Assembly: GCA_017619375.1 (NCBI GenBank)
Contig: JAFZSL010000051.1
Span: forward strand, 186,001 to 250,000
Length of the DNA: 64,000 nucleotides
From: Prevotella sp.
Lineage (GTDB): Bacteria; Bacteroidota; Bacteroidia; Bacteroidales; Bacteroidaceae
Direction of reading: 5' to 3'
The notes below the pieces were generated by a model. That model was not told the origin of the DNA, made no database searches, and saw only the letters and a program-made list of their open reading frames with translations. This document shows positions 52,498 to 60,984 of the stretch, piece by piece (positions within the stretch are counted from its first letter, which is position 1; every line of letters begins with the position of its first letter). The position numbers and the translations under genes are program-made.

Positions 52498-53943
52498 ATG
52501 CGTCATTTGCGACATCTCATCTTTCTGTTGCCTTGGCTTGCTTTTGCCATGGCAGTCTCTTGCACCGACGACGACTCTTTCACCACGTCGCCGGCCAATC
52601 ACTTGACATTCTCACAAGACAGCGTCAGCCTGGACACCGTGTTCTCGCAGGTACCTTCCATCACAAAGACTTTCTGGGTGTACAACCGCTCTGGAAGTGG
52701 CATCAGATGCGCCAGCATACGGCTTGAAAAAGGCAACCAGACGGGGTTTCGCGTCAATGTGGATGGCTCATACCTCGGCGCCACGGCAGGATACCAGATG
52801 AGCAACCTCGAGATTCGCAACAAGGACAGCATACGCGTATTCGTGGAACTCACCTCGCCACTTGCTCACAGGGAAGTCCCCACAAGGTTGGAAGACAACC
52901 TCCTCTTCACGCTCGAAAGCGGCGTGGTGCAGAAAGTCAATCTCAACGCCTTCTCCTGGGACGCCATCAAATACAGCAACATGGTGGTGGACCATGACTC
53001 ACTCCTCTCCACCACAAGGCCCATCATCGTCTATGGAGGCATCACCGTCAACCAAGGGGCGACGCTCACCATAGGAGCCGGCACCACACTCTATTTCCAC
53101 GAGGATGCTGGCATCGACGTGCATGGGAAACTGATCATCCAAGGTGAGGCGGACAACAATGTCGTTCTCCGTGGCGACCGACTCGACCATATGTTCGACT
53201 ACCTCCCTTACGATGGCGTGAGCGGGCAATGGCGGGGCATACACTTTTATGAGGAGTCTTATGACAACGTCATCAACTTTGCCGACATCCATTCCACCTA
53301 CCACGGCATCGTGTGTGACTCCTCGGATGTCAAAAAACTCAAACTCAGCCTCTACAACAGCATCGTGCACAACTGCCAGGGATATGGGTTGAAGGCCACA
53401 CACTCCGTTGTTGATGTCGTCAACTGCCAGATTACCAACACGCTGGATGACTGCGTCGCGGTGTTCGGAGGGGTGGCAAGGCTCTTGTACTGCACCATCG
53501 CACAGTTCTATCCCTTTGATGCCAACAGAGGGGCGGCACTCAGGTTTGCCAACTACCACGAAGGCCAGACCTATCCACTTTATGATTTCGACTGCATCAA
53601 CAGCATCGTCACTGGATATGCCGACGATGTAGTGATGGGTGAGGCGGACTCCACCGCATATTATGCATTCTCTTTCGATCACTGCATCCTCAGGACTCCT
53701 GCCATCGAGGACACCGTCAACGTGCGCGACGTGATATGGGAGAACATCGAGGACACCGTAGGGTGTGGAGAGAAGCATTTCAAAATGGTGGACCTGCAGA
53801 AACAACGATATGACTTCAGACTCGACTCCCTCTCCATCGCCATAGGAAAGGCGGCCCATGTGGAGGGATTTACACTCGACCGATTGGGGGTGCGCCGTGA
53901 CGACGAACCCGACATCGGATGCTACGAATATGTGAAACCATAA
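52498..53943 (+). CDS. Beta-helix surface lipoprotein
   Basis: 481 residues. A lipoprotein signal with cysteine C22 (WLAFAMAVSC) means lipid anchoring, probably in the outer membrane. After an Ig-like region (about 40-150) comes a right-handed parallel beta helix, seen as repeated short strand-turn units with Asn and Gly turns (GITVNQGATLTIGAGTTLYF, VHGKLIIQGEADNNVVLRGD). The end, PDIGCYEYVK, is common in this lipoprotein group. Beta helices often bind or cut polysaccharides, but I see no clear catalytic residues. Confidence 0.85.
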   Translation: MRHLRHLIFLLPWLAFAMAVSCTDDDSFTTSPANHLTFSQDSVSLDTVFSQVPSITKTFWVYNRSGSGIRCASIRLEKGNQTGFRVNVDGSYLGATAGYQMSNLEIRNKDSIRVFVELTSPLAHREVPTRLEDNLLFTLESGVVQKVNLNAFSWDAIKYSNMVVDHDSLLSTTRPIIVYGGITVNQGATLTIGAGTTLYFHEDAGIDVHGKLIIQGEADNNVVLRGDRLDHMFDYLPYDGVSGQWRGIHFYEESYDNVINFADIHSTYHGIVCDSSDVKKLKLSLYNSIVHNCQGYGLKATHSVVDVVNCQITNTLDDCVAVFGGVARLLYCTIAQFYPFDANRGAALRFANYHEGQTYPLYDFDCINSIVTGYADDVVMGEADSTAYYAFSFDHCILRTPAIEDTVNVRDVIWENIEDTVGCGEKHFKMVDLQKQRYDFRLDSLSIAIGKAAHVEGFTLDRLGVRRDDEPDIGCYEYVKP

Positions 53944-53962
53944 CCGATAAAATATAACTATT

Positions 53963-54442
53963 ATGAAAAATATTCAACTCACCACTGATATCCAGCACCT
54001 CGCCTTGGAAGAACTGCAAGAGGACGACCGCATGCTGGTGGAAGAGGCCATCAAGGCTACAGACAACTCCTATGCCAATTATTCTCATTTCCGTGTAGGA
54101 GCGGCCCTCCTGCTCGACAATGGGGAGGTAGTCATCGGTGCCAACCAGGAAAACGCGGTCTTCCCGCTTGGACTTTGTGCCGAGAGGACTGCCATCTTCG
54201 CCGCGCAGGCCCAAAAGCCACAACATGCCATCACCAAACTGGCCATTGCGGCTCGCAACGAGAACGGATTGGTGAAGGCCCCCGTTTCCCCTTGCGGCTC
54301 ATGCCGACAGGTCATCTTGGAGATTGAGGAGCGCTATCATCAACCCATCCGCATCCTTCTCTATGGCACCGAAGGGGTGTATGTCATCGAATCCGTCCGC
54401 GACCTCCTCCCACTATGCTTCGCAGATGACAGCATGAGGTGA
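53963..54442 (+). CDS. cdd: Cytidine deaminase
   Basis: 159 residues. This zinc enzyme turns cytidine and deoxycytidine into uridine and deoxyuridine for pyrimidine salvage. The motifs are exact: SHFRVGAALL, the N-E-N segment (NQENAVFPLG), C72-A-E74 (LCAERTAIFA) with the catalytic glutamate, and P110-C111-G-S-C114 (PCGSCRQVI) supplying the other zinc ligands. It is 19 bases after the beta-helix gene and probably reads from its promoter. It converges with the TPR gene 14 bases away. Confidence 0.95.
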   Translation: MKNIQLTTDIQHLALEELQEDDRMLVEEAIKATDNSYANYSHFRVGAALLLDNGEVVIGANQENAVFPLGLCAERTAIFAAQAQKPQHAITKLAIAARNENGLVKAPVSPCGSCRQVILEIEERYHQPIRILLYGTEGVYVIESVRDLLPLCFADDSMR

Positions 54443-54456
54443 GAAATATTAAAAAA

Positions 54457-55377
54457 TCATTTCTCATCTTTCACTTCGATTTGTCGGTTGAAGATGTCTT
54501 GGATGTTGATGGCATTGGGGAATTCGTGATGCAAGGTGTCTTTCACCACTTTTTCTTTTGCCGTTTCCTGACGAATGTTCGTGGCATTCATGTCGATACG
54601 TGCAGGTGGGGGCAACACACTGCCGCCTGTGAATGAAAAAGTGGGCAATGTCACAGGAGAGGCAAGCGACCGTGACACCATTTCCACACTGTCCACAGCA
54701 ATGGCAGCGACATCGATGGTCTCCTCCTGGAGAATGATGGGTGTTTCGTTCTCCTCCGCCTCGGCCATTTCAGTACCCATGTTGAAATCCACCTTCTGTT
54801 CCTTCATCTTGTCCTCGCAACCTTTCATCATGTGCGAGGTCTGGTAGATGCGTGCCTGCATGTCGGGCGTGTTGCGAAGTGCGACGTAGTTGTCGAGTGC
54901 GAGGCGGTAGTGGTCGCGAGCCGCCTGCCATTCCTCTGCAAACATGTGGCACATGCCTAAACGGTAATGAATGTCGCCTTTCTCATTCTCGAAACATACG
55001 GTGAGCGCTTTTTCAAAATAGGGAATGGCTTGCTTGTATTGTTGCAACTGAAAGTGGCTCTCACCGTCGACGTAGTAATAGATCGACCGCTCATGGGGGG
55101 CGAAGGCTTCCAATTTGGGGATGGCTTCGTCAAGGTATTGGCAGGCCTCCTCGTATGCCCATTCGTAGTAATAGCACACACCCATGTAGCCGTGATAACG
55201 AGGGTTGAGGTCGTAGCTCTTGTCCAATTGTTCGAACAACAGCAACGCTTCATGGTATTTCCCACTCTGGAAATACTCCAGCGCCATTCCCAAACGCTCG
55301 CTGTCATCAGGAGGCTGGCTCATGAAAGGCAGGGAAAGGGCGGAGGTCAGCAAGACGCCCCATAACCATCTAATCAT
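54457..55377 (-). CDS. Exported TPR protein
   Basis: 306 residues. A signal-like N-terminus (MIRWLWGVLLTSALSLPFMS) is followed by four or so TPR repeats (about 28-190; RLGMALEYFQSGKYHEALLL, YYYVDGESHFQLQQYKQAIP), then a less ordered C-terminal region ending in a charged helix. TPR repeats mediate protein binding. Its start overlaps the end of the M64 peptidase gene by 8 bases, so the two are translated together and may work together. No specific function is assigned. Confidence 0.85.
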   Translation of the reverse strand: MIRWLWGVLLTSALSLPFMSQPPDDSERLGMALEYFQSGKYHEALLLFEQLDKSYDLNPRYHGYMGVCYYYEWAYEEACQYLDEAIPKLEAFAPHERSIYYYVDGESHFQLQQYKQAIPYFEKALTVCFENEKGDIHYRLGMCHMFAEEWQAARDHYRLALDNYVALRNTPDMQARIYQTSHMMKGCEDKMKEQKVDFNMGTEMAEAEENETPIILQEETIDVAAIAVDSVEMVSRSLASPVTLPTFSFTGGSVLPPPARIDMNATNIRQETAKEKVVKDTLHHEFPNAINIQDIFNRQIEVKDEK

Positions 55378-56671
55378 TTGGAGGCGTGGTATAGAAGTCT
55401 ATTGTGCGACGGATGGCTCGGTCGCATACGGGGCAGAAAACGGGGTTCTCGTTCGTGCGCATCCTGCAGTCTTGGCTGGGGCGATAGACACCTTTCAACG
55501 AGTAGCCGGCACCCTCGAAAAGCCCTACACGGTTCTTGATAACTTTCGGGTCGGTGGAGGAGGGGGTGGGGAAGGGAGTGCCTTCCTCTATGAGGTCCTT
55601 CCATTTGTTCTGGAAGTCGACCAATGTCGTCAGGTTGGGCTCCCATGGCTCCACGTCGTGTGGATACATGGGGATGGCTTCTTGCTCATAGGCGTATTCG
55701 TCGCCAAGGCCGGCAAAACTGTGGCCGAACTCATGCACCACCACGGGCTTGAAAAGAGAGTGGTGAGCCATCGACAGGTTGTAGGAGTTAAGGATGCCGC
55801 CACCACCATAAAGGTCGGTGTTCACCAAGACGATGATATGCTCGTAGGGTGTGCCGGCCAAACAGTCGTGGAGTTCTTTCAAGTGGAGGGTCGTGAGGTA
55901 GCGGTCGGAATAGAAGGTGTCGAAATGAGAGTGGATGGCAGTGTTCTTCCAAATCCCTTTGCGAGGGATGCTCGTGCCGCTATCGACGGAAGGAGATTTC
56001 ACTGCCACGATGTTGAAACGATCTCGGGTCGACTTGAACGGCTCGTGGGCGAAAAGTGCATTGATGGCCTTGCGGCAGTCGGTGAGGAAGACATCCATCT
56101 CTTTCTCTTGGTAACCTTCCGCGAGAAAGGCGATATGGATGCAGCGTGTGGTGTCGCGGGCTTGTTGCAGTGTCTCATAGGGTGTCACTCCCTTCCATCC
56201 GCTGTGGCGGATGAGAATGTCGTCAGGAGCCACGATGTGGGTCAGCGTGGCAATGGTCTGCTGGCGGTTGTTGTAGAGTTCGATGGTAATATCGACCGAG
56301 TCTTTTGGCATGGGAGCAAGGAATACGTTTTGGAACGACCTCCGTATCGTGCTGGCCTCCGGATAGGAAAGCCATTCCTGAAAAAGGGTGGAGAACGAGT
56401 TGCGGTAGATGACGGTGCCGCTATGGTGGTCGCGCATCACCAACTGGCCATTGCCACGAACGGGCACCTCGCCTAAGCGGTAGCGCTTTCCGTACCAACG
56501 GGGGACGATGTGCAATTCGTCCAACGAAATCTCTTGGTTGTTGATGTCGCCGGAGAAGATGTAGTCGAGGCGAAGCGTGGCGTCTGTGAAATAGTCGTCG
56601 AAAGACTGGGCCAAAGCATGTGATAGACTGCACAACAGCAACAACACTGCTAAAACATATGACTTTTTCAT
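55370..56671 (-). CDS. M64-family metallopeptidase, exported
   Basis: 433 residues with a signal peptide (MKKSYVLAVLLLLCSLSHALA). An N-terminal beta-rich domain (about 25-160) precedes the M64 peptidase domain. The zinc site is H313-E314-x2-H317 followed by an acidic ligand in GLGDE (321-325). The family is named after an IgA-cutting enzyme of Clostridium ramosum; whether this one cuts immunoglobulin is unknown. Late cysteines (CPVCDRAI) could form a second structural site. It is followed on the same strand by a TPR gene with an 8-base overlap. Confidence 0.9.
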   Translation of the reverse strand: MKKSYVLAVLLLLCSLSHALAQSFDDYFTDATLRLDYIFSGDINNQEISLDELHIVPRWYGKRYRLGEVPVRGNGQLVMRDHHSGTVIYRNSFSTLFQEWLSYPEASTIRRSFQNVFLAPMPKDSVDITIELYNNRQQTIATLTHIVAPDDILIRHSGWKGVTPYETLQQARDTTRCIHIAFLAEGYQEKEMDVFLTDCRKAINALFAHEPFKSTRDRFNIVAVKSPSVDSGTSIPRKGIWKNTAIHSHFDTFYSDRYLTTLHLKELHDCLAGTPYEHIIVLVNTDLYGGGGILNSYNLSMAHHSLFKPVVVHEFGHSFAGLGDEYAYEQEAIPMYPHDVEPWEPNLTTLVDFQNKWKDLIEEGTPFPTPSSTDPKVIKNRVGLFEGAGYSLKGVYRPSQDCRMRTNENPVFCPVCDRAIRRTIDFYTTPPND

Positions 56672-56742
56672 ATCACTCTTTTTCTGGTGTTTTTAGTATC
56701 TCTAATATCTCTAATATCCTTGGTATTCCTATACTCTATTTT

Positions 56743-57117
56743 TTAGTCTTCTATTTGTTTCATCAGTTTTTGCACATAGTCGCGCTGCCAGTCGGAGGGA
56801 TGGTGGCGTTCGTCGCCATAGAGTAGCAGGTCGATGTCCATCACCACACGTCCTTGGGCACGCAGCGAACGGCGGTCGCCGCAACGTCTTTCCAAACGTT
56901 TGAGGGTAGCGGTGAGTGTCGTGCTGTCGAGCATCGTATGGCCGCTGGTCAGGCTGTTGAGGAAGTCGTCGCCTTCCATGGCGATGGGGCTTGTGCGGAC
57001 GATGGCAGTGTGGCGGGTGTCCGCCAACAGCTTTTCCAACAACTGTTGGCAGTGGAGCAACACCTGTTCGTCGCCAGTGTTGCTGCCCATCGCAATAATC
57101 ACACGTGGCATACTCAA
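56743..57117 (-). CDS. Short HPPK (FolK)-like protein
   Basis: 124 residues. HPPK transfers pyrophosphate to 6-hydroxymethyl-dihydropterin in folate synthesis. Visible motifs: AMGSNTGD at the start, a central SPIAMEGDDFLNS, ERRCGDRRSL, and RVVMDIDLLLYGD with the magnesium-binding DxD. Normal FolK has about 160 residues, with a further stretch after DIDLLLY that covers the pterin; here it is replaced by a short tail (WQRDYVQKLMKQIED). I recall similar short forms in Bacteroidota, so this may be a distinct subgroup rather than a broken gene. Confidence 0.75.
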   Translation of the reverse strand: MSMPRVIIAMGSNTGDEQVLLHCQQLLEKLLADTRHTAIVRTSPIAMEGDDFLNSLTSGHTMLDSTTLTATLKRLERRCGDRRSLRAQGRVVMDIDLLLYGDERHHPSDWQRDYVQKLMKQIED

Positions 57118-57513
57118 ATTAGCGTCTATGTCTCACAAAATGGCAGCGAAGCAGCAAAAGCAGTAAAGCAGCAAAAGCAGAAAAGCAGACATACGTCCCT
57201 TTCCCGGGGGGTACACCACCGTCTGTGTTCTGTCACCCCTTTCGGGGTTGGTGTGCATTGGCATACGTCCCTTTAACTTCTCCCCCTCTGCCTGAGCCGC
57301 CTGAGAGGGGGTGGCCGCAGGCCGGGGGCGAGGGAGAACTCCTCTTTAACTCCAAACGAAGCAGACATACGTCCCTTTAACTCCCCTTTAACTCCCTTTT
57401 AACTCCTCTTTAACTCCTCTTAAACTTTAACTCCTCTTTAACTCCTCTTTAACTCCTCCCCCTCTGCCCGAGAGGGGGTGGCCGCAGACCGGGGGCGAGG
57501 GAGAACTCCTCCC
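57118..57513. repeat. Repeat-rich intergenic region
   Basis: No gene is seen. Contents: AGCAGCAAAAGCAG-type repeats at about 57148-57190; AGACATACGTCCCTTT-like words near 57187, 57260 and 57363; two copies of a GC-rich element (about 57279-57340 and 57455-57507) with GAGGGGGTGGCCGCAG and CCGGGGGCGAGGGAGAACTC; and many AACTCCTCTTT-like units at 57376-57460. Confidence 0.75.
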
Positions 57514-57972
57514 CTAAATGAAATAATAGAGGAAGGACGAGATGCCCTCTAAGGCGGGTTTGCGCGCGCCCTCGATTTCAATCTTGAAGGCTACTTCCAC
57601 CTTGCAGATGCCACGGAGATTCTGGATGTTGTGGAGGCTTGCTACCATGCGCACCTTGCTGCCTGTCACCACGGGTTGGCCGAAACGCATCTTGTCCATG
57701 CCGTAATTCACAAGCATCTTGATGTTGTTCACTTTGATGATTTGGGCCCAAAGGTGGGGCAATACCGACAGGGTGAGGTAACCATGGGCGATGGTGCTCT
57801 TGTATGGACTTTCCTCCTTTGCACGTTCCGGGTCCACATGAATCCATTGATGGTCGAGTGTGGCATCTGCGAAAAGGTTGATACGTTCCTGGTCGATTGT
57901 CAACCACTCCGAGCAACCGAGTTCCTTGCCCAGATAGGAGGCGAACTCATCGTAAGAATTTACTATCAGCAT
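57514..57972 (-). CDS. MaoC-like (R)-specific enoyl-CoA hydratase
   Basis: 152 residues of the hot-dog fold MaoC family, which adds water to enoyl-CoA. The hydratase motif is clear: D40 and H45 in ATLDHQWIHVDPERA, and the following SPYKSTIAHGYLTLSVLP. The size is typical. It has its own promoter (58031-58061) and lies divergently from fabD. A role in fatty acid or hydroxyacyl metabolism is likely. Confidence 0.88.
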   Translation of the reverse strand: MLIVNSYDEFASYLGKELGCSEWLTIDQERINLFADATLDHQWIHVDPERAKEESPYKSTIAHGYLTLSVLPHLWAQIIKVNNIKMLVNYGMDKMRFGQPVVTGSKVRMVASLHNIQNLRGICKVEVAFKIEIEGARKPALEGISSFLYYFI

Positions 57973-58280
57973 GATCTGTTATTTTATTGGAATACTTTTG
58001 CTTGCACCTCGTTGGTGCAGCATCTAATGACAAAGTTAAGCATCTTTTGCGACACATCAAAACATTTCATACTAAACTTTACGTTTTTTAGGTTTTTAGA
58101 ACTTTTCTCTGCGTCAAGAATTCCCCTTATGTCGTAGGGGCGGGCCTTGTGCCCGACCGTAAAAGTCAATAATACTCGAATAATTTTGGCTTTTCACTCG
58201 TTTCTTCGTAACTTTGCACCTTTGAAGAAGTATTTCTTCAATTCATATAATTGTAATAATAGTTTTTTAAGGTAAAAAAG
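57973..58280. promoter_or_regulatory. Divergent promoters of the maoC-like gene and fabD
   Basis: Minus: TTTG (58058-58061), 19 bases and TAACTTTG (58031-58038). Plus: TTTG (58185-58188), 20 bases and TAACTTTG (58209-58216). The maoC leader holds a 6-bp hairpin (58003-58008 with 58014-58019). A GC-rich GGGCGGGCCTTGTGCCCG repeat, of a kind widespread in this group, lies at about 58139-58156. Confidence 0.75.
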
Positions 58281-59168
58281 ATGAAAGCATTTGTTTTTCC
58301 CGGACAGGGAGCGCAATTTGTAGGAATGGGCAAGGAACTCTATGAGAGCAACGAGTTGGCCAAGGAACTTTTTGAGAAAGCCAACGACATTCTTGGCTAC
58401 CGCATTACAGACATCATGTTTGAAGGCACAGATGAGGACCTGAGGCAGACCAAGGTCACACAACCGGCCGTGTTCCTTCACAGTGTCATCAGCGCACTCT
58501 GCATGGGAGAGGATTTCAAACCTGATATGACTGCTGGACACTCTCTGGGAGAGTTCTCCGCACTTGTGGCTGCCGGGGCATTGTCCTTCGAGGATGGACT
58601 GAAACTGGTCTATGCACGTGCCATGGCCATGCAGAAGGCTTGCGAGGCTGCACCTTCCACCATGGCAGCCATCATCGGCATCGCCGACGAGAAGGTGGAG
58701 GAAATCTGCAAGGAAGTTTCTGAACTCGGACAGGGCGTGGTGGTTCCTGCCAACTACAACTGTCCAGGACAATTGGTCATCTCTGGCAACGTGGAGGCCA
58801 TCCAAGAGGCCTGCAAGCGCATCAAGGAAGCAGGAGCAAAGAGGGCGTTGCCCCTCAACGTGGGAGGAGCATTCCACTCACCCCTCATGCAACCGGCAAA
58901 GGATGAGTTGCAGAAAGCCATCGAGCAGACCAATATCAGCCAGCCCAAGTGCCCCGTCTATCAAAACGTGGATGGGAAACCGCATACCGACCCTGAGGAA
59001 ATCAAGGCCAACCTGATAGCACAACTCACCAGCAGCGTGAGATGGACACAGTGCGTGCAGAACATGATTGCCGATGGTGCTGACGACTTCACCGAGTGTG
59101 GACCAGGAAAGGCCCTGCAAGGCATGATCGGACGTATTAGCAAGGAAGTGACTGCACACGGAATATAG
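58281..59168 (+). CDS. fabD: Malonyl-CoA:ACP transacylase FabD
   Basis: 295 residues. It loads malonyl groups onto acyl carrier protein for fatty acid synthesis. Seen: the FPGQGAQFVGMG start, the catalytic serine S88 in GHSLGEFSALVAAG, an active-site QPAVFLH stretch before it, and catalytic H199 in VGGAFHSPLM. Length and order are typical of the family. Its promoter is at 58185-58216 and a 14-bp hairpin terminator follows. Confidence 0.97.
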   Translation: MKAFVFPGQGAQFVGMGKELYESNELAKELFEKANDILGYRITDIMFEGTDEDLRQTKVTQPAVFLHSVISALCMGEDFKPDMTAGHSLGEFSALVAAGALSFEDGLKLVYARAMAMQKACEAAPSTMAAIIGIADEKVEEICKEVSELGQGVVVPANYNCPGQLVISGNVEAIQEACKRIKEAGAKRALPLNVGGAFHSPLMQPAKDELQKAIEQTNISQPKCPVYQNVDGKPHTDPEEIKANLIAQLTSSVRWTQCVQNMIADGADDFTECGPGKALQGMIGRISKEVTAHGI

Positions 59169-59182
59169 AGATAGGTGTCAAG

Positions 59183-59215
59183 GAAGTTATCGGCAAAACA
59201 ATTGCCGATAACTTC
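59183..59215 (+). terminator. Terminator hairpin after fabD
   Basis: A perfect 14-bp stem (59183-59196 with 59202-59215) with a 5-base loop. Confidence 0.75.
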
Positions 59216-59257
59216 GACTACTCCAAATCCCTCGATTACCCCGACTATACCGAATAA
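59213..59257. repeat. Degenerate 9-bp tandem repeat, five units
   Basis: TTCGACTAC, TCCAAATCC, CTCGATTAC, CCCGACTAT and ACCGAATAA, running up to the GH13 gene. Same pattern as at 8163, 12388 and 44952. Confidence 0.7.
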
Positions 59258-59267
59258 TCCCCCGCCA

Positions 59268-60926
59268 ATGAAACCTGTCATTTACCAAATCTTCACAAGG
59301 CTCTTCGCCAACCGTCAAATGCCCTTGCGTGCCAATGGCACTTTGGAGGAGAACGGCTGTGCCAAGATGAATGACATCGATGAAACCACCTTGTTGAAAA
59401 TCAAGCAAATGGGGGTGACCCATATATGGTACACTGGCATCATCAGGCATGCCACCACCACCGATTACACCGACCATGGGCTGCCGAGGCAGACACCGAT
59501 GGTGGTGAAAGGAAAGGCTGGGTCGCCATATGCCATCACCGACTACTACGATGTTGACCCCGACCTCGCTGTCGATGTGGACAAGCGTATGGAGGAGTTC
59601 GAGGCTCTCGTTGAGCGGACACACAAGGCTGGACTGAAAGTGGTCATCGACTTCGTGCCCAATCATGTGGCGAGGGAGTACCACTCCGTCTGCAAACCCG
59701 CCGACGTGAGAGACCTGGGGGAGGACGATGACAAGAACATGCATTTCTCCACTTCCAACAATTTCTATTATTGCTGGGGGATGCCTCTTGACACCTCAGC
59801 ACTGCCACAAGAGGGAGGACCTTATGTGGAACAACCCGCCAGGGCGACGGGCAACGACCATTTTGACAACCGTCCCTCTGCCAACGATTGGTATGAGACG
59901 GTGAAACTCAACTATGGCATCGACTACTGTGATGCCGGAGGGAGGTCGGAGCATTTCAACCCCATCCCCGACACTTGGTGGAAGATGACACACATCCTCT
60001 TGTTCTGGGCGGGGAAGAACATCGACGCTTTCAGGTGCGACATGGCGGAGATGGTGCCTGCTGCCTTCTGGCATTGGGCAATAGACAAGGTCAAATATGC
60101 CAGGAAAGACAACGTGCAGTTTATCGGGGAGGTGTACGACCCGGCTCAATACCGCAACTACATCAATGCAGGATTCGACTACTTATATGACAAGGTGGGG
60201 ATGTATGATTGCCTAAGGGATGTCATTTGCAATCGCAAGTCGGCGGCAGACATCACCAGACAATGGCAGGCCAACAACGACATCCTGTCGCATATGCTCT
60301 ATTTCCTCGAAAACCATGACGAACAGCGCATCGCCAGTGATTTCTTTGCTGAAGACCCAAAGAAGGGACTGCCCGGCATGGTGGTCTGCGCTTGGCTCAA
60401 CACGTCGCCTGTCATGCTCTATGCCGGACAGGAGATGGGGGAGCGTGGCATGGACCAAGAGGGATTCAGCGGCTGCGATGGTCGGACAACCATCTTCGAC
60501 TATTGGGCCCCTGACACCTTGAGACGATGGGGGGATAGGAGAAAGATGAAACAGGTAGAGAAGGAAATCCTCCATGCCTACACCAAGGTCCTCACCCTGG
60601 CCAATCAGGAAGACGCATTCTGCAAGGGTGCTTTCTATGACCTCATGTATGCCAATCCGGCTTTGGATAGGCAGTTTGCCTTCATGCGCAAGTATGGCCG
60701 GCAAATGATTATTGTCGTTGCCAATTTTGATGATAGATATGAAGAATGCAGCATCGTCATACCTCAACACGCCTTTGATTATTGGCAACTTCCTGAAGGG
60801 GAGTTTAAGTGCGAAGACCTGGTCACGGAAGAGACATTCCGCCTAACGCTTGCAAAAGACCTGCCTGTCAGCATCGATGTCCCGCCTCTTGAGGCCAGGG
60901 CGTGGAAGATAATCATTGAAGATTGA
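59268..60926 (+). CDS. Alpha-amylase family enzyme, GH13, cytoplasmic
   Basis: 552 residues from the ATG at 59268 (MKPVIYQIFTRLF). No signal peptide, so it is probably cytoplasmic. GH13 regions: VVIDFVPNHV (about 125-134), the nucleophile D258 in DAFRCDMAE, the acid E288 in FIGEVYD, and D351 in FLENHDEQR. C-terminal residues form the usual small beta domain. It probably acts on alpha-glucans or short oligosaccharides inside the cell, for example glycogen or imported maltodextrin. An in-frame extension upstream lies within the terminator and repeat region and is rejected. Confidence 0.93.
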   Translation: MKPVIYQIFTRLFANRQMPLRANGTLEENGCAKMNDIDETTLLKIKQMGVTHIWYTGIIRHATTTDYTDHGLPRQTPMVVKGKAGSPYAITDYYDVDPDLAVDVDKRMEEFEALVERTHKAGLKVVIDFVPNHVAREYHSVCKPADVRDLGEDDDKNMHFSTSNNFYYCWGMPLDTSALPQEGGPYVEQPARATGNDHFDNRPSANDWYETVKLNYGIDYCDAGGRSEHFNPIPDTWWKMTHILLFWAGKNIDAFRCDMAEMVPAAFWHWAIDKVKYARKDNVQFIGEVYDPAQYRNYINAGFDYLYDKVGMYDCLRDVICNRKSAADITRQWQANNDILSHMLYFLENHDEQRIASDFFAEDPKKGLPGMVVCAWLNTSPVMLYAGQEMGERGMDQEGFSGCDGRTTIFDYWAPDTLRRWGDRRKMKQVEKEILHAYTKVLTLANQEDAFCKGAFYDLMYANPALDRQFAFMRKYGRQMIIVVANFDDRYEECSIVIPQHAFDYWQLPEGEFKCEDLVTEETFRLTLAKDLPVSIDVPPLEARAWKIIIED

Positions 60927-60984
60927 AAACAGGACAAGTTTTCGCCTATACACGAAAAATCACAACTTTGAAGATAGTAACCTA

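Noticed and set aside
57279-57507. Two GC-rich repeat copies as a CRISPR or attachment site
   Set aside because: Only two copies with uneven spacing and no integrase nearby; kept as an intergenic repeat.
59175-59267. An N-terminal extension of the GH13 enzyme
   Set aside because: It lies within the fabD terminator and the 9-bp repeat; the encoded Thr/Pro-rich stretch has no homology.
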